Assembly: GCA_030147845.1 (NCBI GenBank)
Contig: JASBUN010000010.1
Span: 27,755 to 91,754 of the forward strand
Direction: 5' to 3'
Length of the DNA: 64,000 nt
From: Gammaproteobacteria bacterium
GTDB taxonomy: Bacteria > Pseudomonadota > Gammaproteobacteria > JASBUN01
In this document: piece by piece, positions 18,306 through 27,436 of the stretch
How the letters are laid out: each line of letters opens with the position of its first letter
Numbering within the stretch: position 1 is the first letter of the stretch
Notes under the pieces: generated by a model
Told to the model about the DNA's origin: nothing
The model's database searches: none
The model's input: only the letters and a program-made list of their open reading frames with translations
Translations under genes and position numbers: made by a program

Positions 18306-18388
18306 GCGCAACCCGATGTATCGTTCCGTGCCCGGGCCATGTCGGGTTACGCCCACGGGCTCACCCGACCTACGCGATCGGTAGCCAC
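18306..18388. repeat. Direct repeat copy 2 (REP-like, in panB-panC spacer)
   Basis: Second copy of the 83-base unit, differing from copy 1 at only a few positions (for example GTTCCGTG versus GTTCCGCG, and ACGCCCAC versus ACGCTCAC). The high identity over 192-base spacing suggests recent duplication or gene conversion. Confidence 0.85.
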
Positions 18389-18466
18389 CGTCACCCAACC
18401 AAACGCAGATCCCAAGGTAGGGCGGATAGTTATAGGCCCGGGGTTTGTGCCGTAAACAGCGCCTGC

Positions 18467-19288
18467 CTAGAAAGTATGCTCGGGGCCGGGGAAACTACCA
18501 TCCTTGACCGCCGCCACGAAGCGTTGCACTGCATCACCGATGCCGGCACTACCATGCATGAAATTCTTACTGAAGCGCGGCGGTTTTCCGGCCGTGATAC
18601 CAAGTGCGTCGTGCAGTACCAATACCTGCGCGTCGGTATCGGGGCCGGCGCCGATACCAACCACCGGAATACGCACGGCGTCGGTGATGCGCTTGGCCAG
18701 CGCGGCCGGCACGCACTCCAGCAGCAGCAGGTCAGCCCCCGCCTGCTCCAGTCCCTGTGCCTCTTGAAACATGGCTTCGGCGGCGCTCGCCGCGCGGCCC
18801 TGCATGCGATAGCCACCGAGTTTATGTACCAATTGCGGCTGCAAGCCGAGGTGGGCACAGACCGGAATGCCATGCCGGACAAGATGGCGGACGGTCTCGG
18901 CCTGTACCGCTCCACCTTCCAGCTTGACCATCTGCGCACCGCCCTCTTGCATCAAGCGACCGGCATTGTGCAGGGCTTGGTCGATCGTGGCGACGCTCAT
19001 GAACGGCAAATCAGCCAGCACCAGCGCATACCGACAAGCACGCGCCACGCAGCGGCTGTGGTAGACCATGTCATCCATGGTCACCGGCAGCGTGGTCTGG
19101 TGTCCTTGAATGACCATGCCGAGCGAATCACCGATCAACAAAACCTCGACGCCGGCCTCGTCCAGCAGTGCGGCGAAGCTGGCGTCGTAGGCGGTCAGCA
19201 TGGCGAATTTCTCACCGCTGGCCTTCATTTCTCCGAGGCGGGTGAGTGTGATTCGAGTGCGTTTAGCTGTTGGACTGTGTGCGGTCAT
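18467..19288 (-). CDS. panB: 3-methyl-2-oxobutanoate hydroxymethyltransferase
   Basis: First committed enzyme of pantothenate synthesis: hydroxymethylates ketoisovalerate using methylene-tetrahydrofolate. 273 aa, with the metal and substrate motifs [26 protein letters not shown] and [14 protein letters not shown] all present. It lies downstream of the deoxynucleoside kinase gene in the pcnB-folK-kinase-panB-panC-panD arrangement. Its substrate ketoisovalerate comes from the ilv pathway encoded at 48-51 kb. Confidence 0.97.
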   Translation of the reverse strand: MTAHSPTAKRTRITLTRLGEMKASGEKFAMLTAYDASFAALLDEAGVEVLLIGDSLGMVIQGHQTTLPVTMDDMVYHSRCVARACRYALVLADLPFMSVATIDQALHNAGRLMQEGGAQMVKLEGGAVQAETVRHLVRHGIPVCAHLGLQPQLVHKLGGYRMQGRAASAAEAMFQEAQGLEQAGADLLLLECVPAALAKRITDAVRIPVVGIGAGPDTDAQVLVLHDALGITAGKPPRFSKNFMHGSAGIGDAVQRFVAAVKDGSFPGPEHTF

Positions 19289-19319
19289 GTTGGCACGCTA
19301 CCGGGCCACGGGCATGTCA

Positions 19320-19976
19320 TCACATGGCCATGGGCATGGGGTTGAAATAGTGTCGGCCGCTACGCAAGGTGCGAACACGCTCGAGCAACAACTCGTAGTC
19401 CACGTCGCTGCCGACCAGATCGATCTCCGCCGCATTGACGATCAGCAGCGGCGCGTCGGTGTAATCATAGAAGAACCGCATATAAGATTCCGCCAAGCGC
19501 GACAGATAAGCGGCATCCATCCACTGTTCGTGGACGATCCCACGGCGCGCGATGCGCTGGCGCAGCACCTCGACCGGCGCCTGCAGGTAAATCACCAAGT
19601 CCGGGCGCGGCGGATCGATGGCGAGATTTTCGTAAATTTGCTGATATAGCCGCAACTCATCCTCATCCAGCGTCAGCTCGGCAAACAGGCGATCCTTAGC
19701 CAACAAAAAATCGGCCACGCGCACCGGTGCGAACATATCGTCCTGCCGCATCTCCTGCAATTGTTGCGCGCGCTGAAACAGGAAAAACAGCTGCGCAGGC
19801 AACGCGGCCTGGCGCGGATTACGGTAAAACCGTTCCAGGAACGGGTTACTATCGGGGTCTTCCAGCAGCAGGTCGGAACCAAAACTATCGGCCAAGCGTC
19901 GGGCCAAACTGGTTTTGCCAACGCCAATCGGCCCCTCGACGACCACATAGTGCGGATTTTGCTTGTCGGTACTCAT
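19320..19976 (-). CDS. Deoxynucleoside kinase family protein
   Basis: Phosphorylates deoxynucleosides for salvage; which base it prefers cannot be read. The 218-aa protein has the P-loop EGPIGVGKTSLARRL and the lid-type region RIARRGIVHEQWMDAAYL. I choose ATG 19976 (MSTDKQNPHYVVVEG), which overlaps the folK stop as ATGA; the open frame runs upstream to 20015 inside folK. It is positioned between folK and panB, as in many gammaproteobacteria. Confidence 0.93.
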   Translation of the reverse strand: MSTDKQNPHYVVVEGPIGVGKTSLARRLADSFGSDLLLEDPDSNPFLERFYRNPRQAALPAQLFFLFQRAQQLQEMRQDDMFAPVRVADFLLAKDRLFAELTLDEDELRLYQQIYENLAIDPPRPDLVIYLQAPVEVLRQRIARRGIVHEQWMDAAYLSRLAESYMRFFYDYTDAPLLIVNAAEIDLVGSDVDYELLLERVRTLRSGRHYFNPMPMAM

Positions 19977-20524
19977 AATGACGCCTGCAAGCGCTCTAAT
20001 CCTTCCGCCGAACAACCGGCCAACAATTGATCCACGCGCCCATGCCCCGGCACTGTAAGGTCCGCAGCAATTTCATGTAGAGGATACAATACGAACGCGC
20101 GCAGGTGCAGTCCTGCGTGTGGCAACGTCAACTCCGGCGTGTCCATCTGCAGCTCACCGTACAACAACAAGTCAAGATCCAACGTGCGCGGCCCCCAGCG
20201 CTCACCTTGCCGCACGCGACCATGCGCCAGTTCTATGGACTGTAACTGATGCAACAGCGCGATAGCGTCAAGTCGCGTGTCCAGAGCGGCAACGGCGTTG
20301 ATGTAATCGGGCTGATCGGGCGGGCCCATGGGCGCACTGCGATACAAATGCGAACGCAATGCGACGCTGGTATCAGGTAGCGCACCGAGTTCATCCAGCG
20401 CGCGCTGTACCTGCGATCGAGGCTGCGCCAAATTGCTCCCCAGGCCAACGTAGGCACGCACCGGTTGACGCAGCTCGGCGGCTCCGTTAGAGGACGTCAA
20501 TGGTGGCATCGCGCATTCGGTCAC
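19973..20524 (-). CDS. folK: 6-hydroxymethyl-7,8-dihydropterin pyrophosphokinase
   Basis: HPPK of folate synthesis: transfers pyrophosphate from ATP to the pterin. The 183-aa protein contains AYVGLGSNLAQP near its N-terminus and RWGPRTLDLDLLLYG, the family signature. It begins inside the end of pcnB (4-base ATGA overlap) and ends inside the start of the kinase gene (another 4-base overlap), so the three are one translationally coupled unit. Confidence 0.96.
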   Translation of the reverse strand: MTECAMPPLTSSNGAAELRQPVRAYVGLGSNLAQPRSQVQRALDELGALPDTSVALRSHLYRSAPMGPPDQPDYINAVAALDTRLDAIALLHQLQSIELAHGRVRQGERWGPRTLDLDLLLYGELQMDTPELTLPHAGLHLRAFVLYPLHEIAADLTVPGHGRVDQLLAGCSAEGLERLQASL

Positions 20525-21855
20525 GCACCAGCGCCGTTGGGTCTACGTTTGCGCGGGCGTCGCCGCCGTTTGCTCGTCTTGGTGACCGGCGCCTCCTGCA
20601 ACATGGCGTGCTGCTGATCGCTGTCCGTATCCTGAAAGCGCGTCCACCATTGTGCTAACTCGGCCGGTGCTTCGCCTGACTCGGCGCGCAGCAACAGAAA
20701 ATCATATGACGCCCGAAAACGCGGGTGCTCGAGCAAGCGCAGCGGGCGCTTCCCGGAGCGTTGTTCCAATCGCGACTGCATGGCCCAAATCTCACGCATA
20801 GGCACGCTGAATCGTTTCGGAATCGAAGTACACTTGGCTTGACGCGATACCGTCAAGCTGCTCGCCGCATGCAGCGCTTGCAGCCAGGTCAGTCCGGCTT
20901 CCGCCTGCTCCATCTGCTGCGCCAGCCGTCGGGTCGGTTCCCACAGCAAGGCGGCATATAGAAAGGCTGGTGTCACCGGTTTTCCCACCGCTATGCGCTG
21001 ATCAGTGTTCTCCATGGCGCGCGACACCAAGGTCAGCGGAAAGTGATTTTCTTCCATCGACAGCGCTTCTTCGGTGGCCGGAAACAGACGCTCGAACAAG
21101 CGATAATGGCGTAGCAACTCGAAGGTCGCAACGGCGTTGCCGGATAAAAACAACTTCAGGGTTTCGTCGAACAAGCGCGAAGGGGAAATATCGTCGAGCA
21201 GGTGGCCAAGCTCAAAAATGGGCGCTTCGGTTTCAGCGTGAATTCGAAAACCCAGCTTGGCGGCGAAGCGGACCGCGCGCAGCATGCGCACCGGATCCTC
21301 GCGATAGCGCCGCTCCGGGTCACCGATCATGCGCAGTGTTCCGGCCTTTAGGTCGGTCATGCCGCCGACATAGTCGACGACAGAAAAATCCTCGATGTTG
21401 TAATACAACGCGTTGATCGTGAAATCACGGCGCCAGGCATCTTCCTCTAGCGTGCCGAAGACGTTGTCACGCAGCAAGCGTCCTTCATCACTCTGCACCA
21501 ATTGTTCTTCGTCGCTACCATCGCTTTGGCCGCGAAACGTCGCGACTTCGATAATCTCGTTGCCGAAGCGCACATGCGCCAACAAAAAGCGGCGTCCGAT
21601 CAAACGGCTGTTGCGGAACAGCGCGCGTACTTCCTCGGGTGAGGCGATGGTGGCGATATCGAAATCTTTGGGCTCGCGTCCCAGCAGCAGGTCGCGCACG
21701 CCGCCGCCGACCAAATAGGCCTGAAAACCGGCCTGTTTGAGGCGGTACAGTACCTTGAGGGCATTTTCACTTATATTGACCCGGGATATGACGTGCTCGG
21801 GCCGCGGAATGGTCACTGGTTCGCTAATGGCTTGATTGCCTTCTATGCGTGTCAC
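20521..21855 (-). CDS. pcnB: Poly(A) polymerase I
   Basis: Adds 3' poly(A) tails that promote RNA decay. The class II nucleotidyltransferase core is clear: AYLVGGGVRDLLLG, then KDFDIAT with the catalytic aspartates, RRDFTINALYY and the RNA-binding RMLRAVRFAAKLGF. The basic, low-complexity C-terminus (KTSKRRRRPRKRRPNG) is typical of PcnB and separates it from CCA-adding enzymes. 444 aa; first gene of the folK-kinase-panB run. Confidence 0.95.
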   Translation of the reverse strand: MTRIEGNQAISEPVTIPRPEHVISRVNISENALKVLYRLKQAGFQAYLVGGGVRDLLLGREPKDFDIATIASPEEVRALFRNSRLIGRRFLLAHVRFGNEIIEVATFRGQSDGSDEEQLVQSDEGRLLRDNVFGTLEEDAWRRDFTINALYYNIEDFSVVDYVGGMTDLKAGTLRMIGDPERRYREDPVRMLRAVRFAAKLGFRIHAETEAPIFELGHLLDDISPSRLFDETLKLFLSGNAVATFELLRHYRLFERLFPATEEALSMEENHFPLTLVSRAMENTDQRIAVGKPVTPAFLYAALLWEPTRRLAQQMEQAEAGLTWLQALHAASSLTVSRQAKCTSIPKRFSVPMREIWAMQSRLEQRSGKRPLRLLEHPRFRASYDFLLLRAESGEAPAELAQWWTRFQDTDSDQQHAMLQEAPVTKTSKRRRRPRKRRPNGAGA

Positions 21856-21866
21856 TCAAATACGGA

Positions 21867-21894
21867 TTGAGGATTTCCATGGTGTGGGTATAAT
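21867..21894 (+). promoter_or_regulatory. Sigma70-like promoter for tRNA-Glu
   Basis: TTGAGG (21867-21872), a 16-base spacer and TATAAT (21889-21894) lie about 40 bases upstream of the tRNA gene and point toward it. Followed by a GC-rich stretch, as expected for a stable-RNA promoter. Confidence 0.6.
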
Positions 21895-21933
21895 AACACC
21901 GCTTTCCCCCGCCCCCAAAGCGGGCGGCACCGC

Positions 21934-22009
21934 GCTCCCTTCGTCTAGCGGTCTAGGACGTCGCCCTCTCACGGCGAAAACAGGGGTTCGATCCCCCTAG
22001 GGAGCGCCA
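21934..22009 (+). tRNA. tRNA-Glu (anticodon CTC)
   Basis: The 76-base gene folds as a cloverleaf. Acceptor GCTCCCT pairs with AGGGAGC, followed by discriminator G and an encoded CCA at 22007-22009. The anticodon stem TCGCC/GGCGA encloses the loop CTCTCAC with anticodon CTC at 21968-21970. The T arm carries GGTTCGATCC. It decodes GAG. Confidence 0.97.
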
Positions 22010-22159
22010 CTTCCGTGATCGATCGCCGACCAATGGCGCCGCGCCCGGCGGCAGTTGACTACAGCGAGACAATAACAGAAAACTATACGGCATCGGCAGC
22101 GCGTATCTGCCGCAATCGATGCCCTTATAACGAATGGCCGACTCGCGGCGCGTACCCGT

Positions 22160-23050
22160 ATGAATGCAACCCATCCGGTCACCAGTTTTTTCGGCGTAGC
22201 GCACAGTGGCGCGCATATCCTGTTGATCGTATTGCTGGCGATCGGCGCGCATACCGGCGTGATGCTGGTACGCGCGCTGAGCCGGCGCTTATCGGCCGAA
22301 TCGCGACCGCGTGCGCGGCGTAAGTTCCGTTCGGTCGTCAGCCTGACCAGCAGCACACTCATTTTTACGTTGTACTTCGGTGCCTTCGGCCTGATCCTGC
22401 GAGAACTCGGCATCTCGCTGACCGCCTACTTCGCCAGCGCGTCGATCCTCGGCCTGGCGGTCGCATTCGGTTCGCAAGGATTGATCCAGGATGTCGTCAC
22501 GGGATTGACTTTTATCTTCTCTGACTTATTCGACGTCGGCGATATGGTCGAGATCAGCGGACAATCCGGCGTAGTACGCGCCATCGGCATGCGCTTCACG
22601 GAACTCGAAAGTGCCGTCGGCGCGCGAATCAATATACCCAACCGCAGTATCACTAACGTCATCAACTATCCGCGCGGCTACCTCCGTTGTATTGTCGATG
22701 TTCGTCTGCTCGGATCGACCGAAGCGCGCACGCAAGCCGAACAGTCGGCGAACGAGCTGATGGCGTCGGCGGCGGCCCAGTTCCCAGCCATCATGGTCGC
22801 GCCGCCATCGGTCGAAGGCCGCTTCACGGCCACCTCCGGCGTCGAATATCTGCGTGTGAAATTTCGCATCTGGCCGGGACGTGGAGCGCCCATCGAAGGA
22901 CCTTTCCGGCAGGAGTTGCTACAGGTACTGAAAGCTGCCGATAGCAATTACGCCGACTGGATGGTTTCAATCAACTACGAAGTCGAAAAAGCGGCGCCGC
23001 CACCGACCCCGCCTGCCCTGCCCCGTTTCGGACTCAAGCGCAGTCGCTAG
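22160..23050 (+). CDS. MscS-family mechanosensitive channel
   Basis: Inner-membrane channel that releases solutes on osmotic downshock. The 296-aa protein has three predicted helices. The pore-lining TM3 region is seen in ASASILGLAVAFGSQGLIQDVVTG, shown here only as the family pattern of alternating Ala/Gly, followed by the beta domain (VGDMVEISGQSGVVRAIGMR) and NIPNRSITNVINY. It resembles the small MscS/YbdG-like class. It lies alone after the tRNA gene. Confidence 0.93.
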   Translation: MNATHPVTSFFGVAHSGAHILLIVLLAIGAHTGVMLVRALSRRLSAESRPRARRKFRSVVSLTSSTLIFTLYFGAFGLILRELGISLTAYFASASILGLAVAFGSQGLIQDVVTGLTFIFSDLFDVGDMVEISGQSGVVRAIGMRFTELESAVGARINIPNRSITNVINYPRGYLRCIVDVRLLGSTEARTQAEQSANELMASAAAQFPAIMVAPPSVEGRFTATSGVEYLRVKFRIWPGRGAPIEGPFRQELLQVLKAADSNYADWMVSINYEVEKAAPPPTPPALPRFGLKRSR

Positions 23051-23193
23051 CAAGTCGGCTCGCTGCGGTCACCGCGCCGATCCGCACGCATGATGTACAA
23101 CAATTGACCTGAATCAATTGCTGCATCGCTGAGGCGCGTAAGCTCATCGCTGGCATTGGTATTTGACGGGCGTCGCACGCCCTTGCTGCGGCA

Positions 23194-24117
23194 ATGACAC
23201 TCAGCGATCACGTTACTACATTCGGTCAGGATCTACTGCGCCGCTACGGCGAGCGCGTACATAAACTCGCCGTCAACGCCGGCTTCACGTGTCCAAACCG
23301 CGATGGCAGCAAAGGTATCGGTGGGTGCACGTTCTGCAATAACGCTTCCTTCACCCCGGTAGCGCGACAAGCGCCGTCAGTGCCCGAACAGATCGCCGCC
23401 GGCCGCGCGGTATTGCTCAAACGCACGGGGGCGCGTCGGTTTATCGCTTATTTCCAGGCTTACACCAACACCTACGACAGTGTCGACAAGCTCGCAACCT
23501 TGTACGGACAGGCGCTGGCGGAATCCGATGTGGTCGGACTCGCCGTCGGCACGCGTCCCGATTGCGTGCCGGATGCGGTACTCGACCTATTGGCCGGGTA
23601 TCAGGACATGGGCTATGAGGTGTGGCTGGAACTTGGACTGCAATCGGCACATGACGATACGCTGGTGCGTGTCAACCGCGGCCATGATTTCGCCGAATAT
23701 CGCGATGCAGTACGGCGCGCCCACTTGCGCGGCCTGGCAGTATGCACGCATCTCATTATCGGCCTGCCGGGCGAACATCGCGGCCAAGTACTGGAGACGC
23801 TGGAGCGCGTACTCGATCTGGGTGTCGAAGGATTGAAGGTGCATCCACTGCACGTGGTCAAGGGCACCCGACTCGCGAACGACTGGCGGCGCGGTAACTA
23901 TCGGACATTGTCCATGACCGAGTACGTGGCATTGGCCGCCGACGTAGTGCAGCGCACGCCGACCGACATCGTATTCCATCGCCTGACGGCTACGGCGGCG
24001 GCACGCCTGCTGCTCGCACCCGCGTGGTGCGCGCAAAAATGGACAGTACTCAACGCCATCGAGGCCGAGTTGGTCGTCCGCAAAGCGCGCCGCGGCCAAA
24101 CCCGCTGCGGTCAATGA
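23194..24117 (+). CDS. YhcC-family radical SAM protein (TIGR01212 type)
   Basis: A 307-aa radical SAM enzyme of the YhcC family. The 4Fe-4S cluster motif is in FTCPNRDGSKGIGGCTFCNN, with the wider Cys spacing typical of this family instead of CxxxCxxC. TRPDCVPD and GLPGEHRGQV are additional family marks. The substrate is unknown; some literature links YhcC to tRNA or O2-independent metabolism, but I cannot assign it. It lies about 10 bases upstream of ubiU in the same direction, suggesting cotranscription. Confidence 0.9.
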   Translation: MTLSDHVTTFGQDLLRRYGERVHKLAVNAGFTCPNRDGSKGIGGCTFCNNASFTPVARQAPSVPEQIAAGRAVLLKRTGARRFIAYFQAYTNTYDSVDKLATLYGQALAESDVVGLAVGTRPDCVPDAVLDLLAGYQDMGYEVWLELGLQSAHDDTLVRVNRGHDFAEYRDAVRRAHLRGLAVCTHLIIGLPGEHRGQVLETLERVLDLGVEGLKVHPLHVVKGTRLANDWRRGNYRTLSMTEYVALAADVVQRTPTDIVFHRLTATAAARLLLAPAWCAQKWTVLNAIEAELVVRKARRGQTRCGQ

Positions 24118-24126
24118 GGTAACGTC

Positions 24127-25122
24127 ATGGAACTGGCATGTCCGGCCGGTAACCTACCGGCGCTCAAAGCCGCCGTCGACCACGGCGCTGACGCCGTTTA
24201 TGTCGGCTTTTGCGATGACACCAATGCACGTCATTTCGCCGGTCTCAATTTCGATCTCGGCAGCATGGTGGGCGCCATACGCTACGCGCATGACCGGCAC
24301 AGGCGAGTCTATTTGGCGATCAACACCTACGCCCAAGCGCAAGGCTGGCAACGCTGGCAAAACGCCGTTGACCACGCCGCTGAACTCGAGATCGATGCGC
24401 TGATCGTCGCCGACATCGGCGTGCTCGAGTATGCCTGCGAGCGCTGGCCGAAGTTGCGCCTGCACCTGTCGGTACAAGCGTCGGCCACCAATCTTCAGTC
24501 CATCGGCTTCTACCATCGCGAATTCGGCGTACAGCGCGTGGTGCTGCCGCGCGTGCTGTCTCTGTCACAGCTAGAGGCACTGGCGCAGAACAGTCCGATC
24601 GCGGTGGAGACATTCGGCTTCGGCAGTCTGTGCGTAATGGTCGAGGGGCGTTGCCTGTTGTCGTCCTACGCCACCGGCGAGTCACCCAATACCGGCGGCG
24701 CCTGTTCGCCTGCGCAAGCGGTGGAGTGGCGGGACGTGGACAGCGGCCTGGAAACGCGTTTGGGAGGCATCCTGATCGATCGCCGTGACACCCAAGAAGC
24801 GGCCGGATACCCAACGCTCTGCAAGGGGCGCTTTCGCGTCAATCGCCAGACATTTTATGCCCTTGAGGAACCGACCAGCCTCAATACGCTGGAACTGCTG
24901 CCGCAACTACTACAGGCCGGTGTCGCGGCGATTAAAATAGAAGGCCGGCAGCGTAGTTCCGCCTACGTCGCTCAAGTCACGCGCGTATGGCGGGCCGCTA
25001 TCGACCAGTGCCTACTGCATCCGCGTACCTTCATTCCACGCACCGAATGGCTGGCCGAGTTGCAGCACCTGTCCGAAGGTGTGCAAACCACGTTCGGCGC
25101 CTATCACCGACCCTGGCAATAA
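24127..25122 (+). CDS. ubiU: O2-independent ubiquinone hydroxylation protein UbiU (U32 family)
   Basis: Partner of UbiV in the anaerobic, O2-independent hydroxylation steps of ubiquinone synthesis. The 331-aa U32-family protein has the four cysteines that bind a 4Fe-4S cluster at exactly the positions known for the E. coli protein: Cys169, Cys176, Cys193 and Cys232 (SLCV, GRCL, GACS, TLCKG). ubiV starts 9 bases downstream and ubiT is convergent just beyond, giving the complete UbiUVT set. Confidence 0.95.
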   Translation: MELACPAGNLPALKAAVDHGADAVYVGFCDDTNARHFAGLNFDLGSMVGAIRYAHDRHRRVYLAINTYAQAQGWQRWQNAVDHAAELEIDALIVADIGVLEYACERWPKLRLHLSVQASATNLQSIGFYHREFGVQRVVLPRVLSLSQLEALAQNSPIAVETFGFGSLCVMVEGRCLLSSYATGESPNTGGACSPAQAVEWRDVDSGLETRLGGILIDRRDTQEAAGYPTLCKGRFRVNRQTFYALEEPTSLNTLELLPQLLQAGVAAIKIEGRQRSSAYVAQVTRVWRAAIDQCLLHPRTFIPRTEWLAELQHLSEGVQTTFGAYHRPWQ

Positions 25123-25131
25123 GGACACCAT

Positions 25132-26040
25132 ATGTCGCCGTATCCGATCAAGCTGGCATTGGGTCCGCTGCTCTATTTTTGGCCACGGGAAACCGTGTTG
25201 GCATTTTATCAATCGGTGGCGCAGACCGCGGTCGACATCGTATATGTTGGTGAAACGGTGTGCAGCAAGCGCCGCCAGCTACGTACCGACGACTGGCTGC
25301 AACTGGCGCATCAGCTCGCCGCAGCCGGCAAAGAGGTGGTGCTGTCTACCTTGACCTTGATTGAGTCCGAATCCGAAATCCGCACGCTACGCCGGTTGTG
25401 CAACAACGCCGACTATATCGTCGAAGCCAACGACATAGCTGCCGTCGAACTACTGCGCGGCGCTCCTTTCGTTACCGGTCCATCTGTCAATATCTACAAT
25501 GTACGTACGCTACAACACCTGGCCAAGCTGGGACTGGCCCGCTGGGTACTGCCGCTGGAGCTTGGCCGCGATGCCTTACATACGCTGCAGGAAAAACGTC
25601 CCAGCGCGGTGCGAACCGAGGTTTTTGCCTATGGACGCATGCCGTTAGCCTATTCCGCGCGCTGTTTCACGGCGCGCGCGCACAACCTGCCGAAGGACAA
25701 TTGCCAATTCCGTTGTCTCGATTATGGCGATGGATTGACGTTGCAGACACAGGACGAACAGAATTTCCTGACCTTGAATGGCATACAGACGCAATCCGCC
25801 CGCAGTATCAATCTGCTGCCGATGTTGGATGATCTGGTCGATGCGGGTGTCGACGTACTGCGTATCAGCCCGCAGTCGCAACACACCGAGGCCGTGATCG
25901 AACGGTTCGACGCCTGCCGGCGCGGCCAGTGCGCCGCACACGATAGCGCGCAGGCGCTGTCCGATCTCATGCCCAGTGGCCCCTGCAACGGATATTGGTT
26001 TGGAGACGCCGGCGTCGCCTGCCTCGAAACGCACGAATAA
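25132..26040 (+). CDS. ubiV: O2-independent ubiquinone hydroxylation protein UbiV (U32 family)
   Basis: Forms the heterodimer with UbiU. 302 aa; the four candidate cluster cysteines are Cys44 (ETVC), Cys178 (SARC), Cys191 and Cys195 (DNCQFRC), matching the UbiV pattern. An ATG at 25132 follows the AAGGACACC ribosome site. A short hairpin lies between its stop and the convergent ubiT. Confidence 0.95.
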   Translation: MSPYPIKLALGPLLYFWPRETVLAFYQSVAQTAVDIVYVGETVCSKRRQLRTDDWLQLAHQLAAAGKEVVLSTLTLIESESEIRTLRRLCNNADYIVEANDIAAVELLRGAPFVTGPSVNIYNVRTLQHLAKLGLARWVLPLELGRDALHTLQEKRPSAVRTEVFAYGRMPLAYSARCFTARAHNLPKDNCQFRCLDYGDGLTLQTQDEQNFLTLNGIQTQSARSINLLPMLDDLVDAGVDVLRISPQSQHTEAVIERFDACRRGQCAAHDSAQALSDLMPSGPCNGYWFGDAGVACLETHE

Positions 26041-26041
26041 C

Positions 26042-26063
26042 CGGCGGCGGTGAGGAGCCGCCG
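26042..26063. terminator. Possible bidirectional hairpin between ubiV and ubiT
   Basis: CGGCGGC and GCCGCCG form a 7-base stem with an 8-base loop between two convergent genes. No clear T run follows on either strand, so an intrinsic terminator is only possible. Confidence 0.35.
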
Positions 26064-26076
26064 ACGGCCCTCGACG

Positions 26077-26556
26077 TCAGCCGGTGCGGCGCATAAAATC
26101 GACCAACAAATTCATCGCCCGTATCATGCCCGCGTGCCCGTCCACCTCCTGCCGGGCGAGAAAATTCTTGACGTGCAAGCCGAGTTCCGTATCGCCGCGC
26201 AGACGCAGTCGACGCTGAAAAAACAAGGTATCGGGATCTTCGCGGCGTGTTGCCAGCACCAGGAAATCATATAAAGAACCCTTGATTACCAGATTCGCCG
26301 GGCAGCCGCGCGAACCAGCCGACAGACGCCCATGGCCGAGCATGAGGGAATACTCCAGATCCAGATCGACGACTTCGATGCGGATGCTGCGGTTGCGGAG
26401 AAACTCCAATTCGGCGCGCCGCAGCGGGGTGGCAAACAACGCCGAGAGAGCGGTCGCCAATAACGCGCTGTGGGCAGCGTCGGGTATGACGGCAAATGGC
26501 AGTGACAATAGACGCGGAACCGTCGGCGTCTTATTGCCTGTCGATGGTCTGTGCAT
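26077..26556 (-). CDS. ubiT: UbiT, SCP2-domain lipid-binding accessory factor
   Basis: A 159-aa SCP2-type protein. UbiT binds ubiquinone intermediates and phosphatidic acid and works with UbiUV in O2-independent ubiquinone synthesis. Family marks include LEFLRNRSIRIEVVDL, the glycine-rich GSLYDFLVLATRREDPDTLFF region and the C-terminal FLARQEVD. It is convergent with ubiV, where in E. coli it is divergent from ubiUV, so it has its own promoter here. Confidence 0.92.
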   Translation of the reverse strand: MHRPSTGNKTPTVPRLLSLPFAVIPDAAHSALLATALSALFATPLRRAELEFLRNRSIRIEVVDLDLEYSLMLGHGRLSAGSRGCPANLVIKGSLYDFLVLATRREDPDTLFFQRRLRLRGDTELGLHVKNFLARQEVDGHAGMIRAMNLLVDFMRRTG

Positions 26557-26716
26557 AAGTTTGTGTTATGCCACGAAACCACCGGGTCGGTCATTGATGC
26601 ACATCAACGCCACCGGCAATCGCGGCGCGGCGCGCTGAAGCGGCCTCGGTCACGCATCCAACCAATTCAAAATGCGCCTTGAGCGCAAGACCAGGCTTTT
26701 TCGCTGCCGGCGGCCG

Positions 26717-27049
26717 TCACCAATGCGACAACTCGGTCAACTCACGCATGACCTCGGTCAGCGAAGCCAACCGCACGTCGACCACGCAGACCAAATTTCC
26801 GACGCTGCACGCCGCAGTCGATTGGCCGCGCACAACCCAACCGGCCGGCGGCGTCCAACCACGTAGCTGGGTAAACATGGACAACTGGTCGGCATTGCCC
26901 TGTACGATGCGTTTATAGTCATGCGCAAACTTGGCCAAATGCCCCATTTCCGCCTCGGTTAGTACGCCGTAACCTTCGACTAACGCACCGTCGTCGCGAA
27001 ATTTGCATACCACGTTTACACCATCGACTATCAAAAGACGCTTTATCAT
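26717..27049 (-). CDS. DUF2173-like protein, paralogue 3
   Basis: A protein of about 110 aa from ATG 27049 (MIKRLLIVDGVNVVCKF); the open frame continues upstream to 27124 but that part overlaps its neighbour. It shares the DUF2173 layout: opening GV-x-V segment, an ALVEGYG beta strand, a helix, then WTPPAGWVVRGQ and VCVVDV. DUF2173 has, from memory, been assigned to the roadblock/LC7 class. It is the most divergent of three tandem copies. Function unknown. Confidence 0.75.
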   Translation of the reverse strand: MIKRLLIVDGVNVVCKFRDDGALVEGYGVLTEAEMGHLAKFAHDYKRIVQGNADQLSMFTQLRGWTPPAGWVVRGQSTAACSVGNLVCVVDVRLASLTEVMRELTELSHW

Positions 27050-27059
27050 GTGCCCGCCG

Positions 27060-27398
27060 TCAGTCCGCCAACGCGTCGTATGCGGCCTGGTAGTCAGCCT
27101 GGTCGTTGGGCAAAACCACGCCAAAGTTCCCGCTGGTCACCGCCGACCACTCGAAACCCACGATGGTAAAACCATCAATGGGATAAAAACCTTCGGTTGC
27201 GGTTATGCGCTCCCAGCCGCGCGCCTGCATAGTCGCAATAGCGGTATTGGCCACACACATGTGACAGAGCAAATCCAAGGCCTTGTCATCCAGGGGGCAG
27301 TCATCGGCGATGCGGCTCGACATAAGCTCCCCACGATCGGAAAACTGAAACGCCGCGAGGGCATACGGCAGGTTCATCAATCGATCTAGATCCGCCAT
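27060..27398 (-). CDS. DUF2173-like protein, paralogue 2
   Basis: 112 aa, starting at ATG 27398 (MADLDRLMNLPYALAAF) with a GGAG ribosome site. It has DUF2173 features such as the central helix with MCVANTAIATMQARG and the Gly/Trp-containing third quarter. An acidic N-terminal half and the missing GW(x)V motif set it apart from copy 1. Ten bases separate it from copy 3 and 38 from copy 1, so the three form an operon. Confidence 0.78.
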   Translation of the reverse strand: MADLDRLMNLPYALAAFQFSDRGELMSSRIADDCPLDDKALDLLCHMCVANTAIATMQARGWERITATEGFYPIDGFTIVGFEWSAVTSGNFGVVLPNDQADYQAAYDALAD

Positions 27399-27436
27399 TT
27401 CACTGCTCCATTTTTTGCGCTCGAATCCGAGCGACG

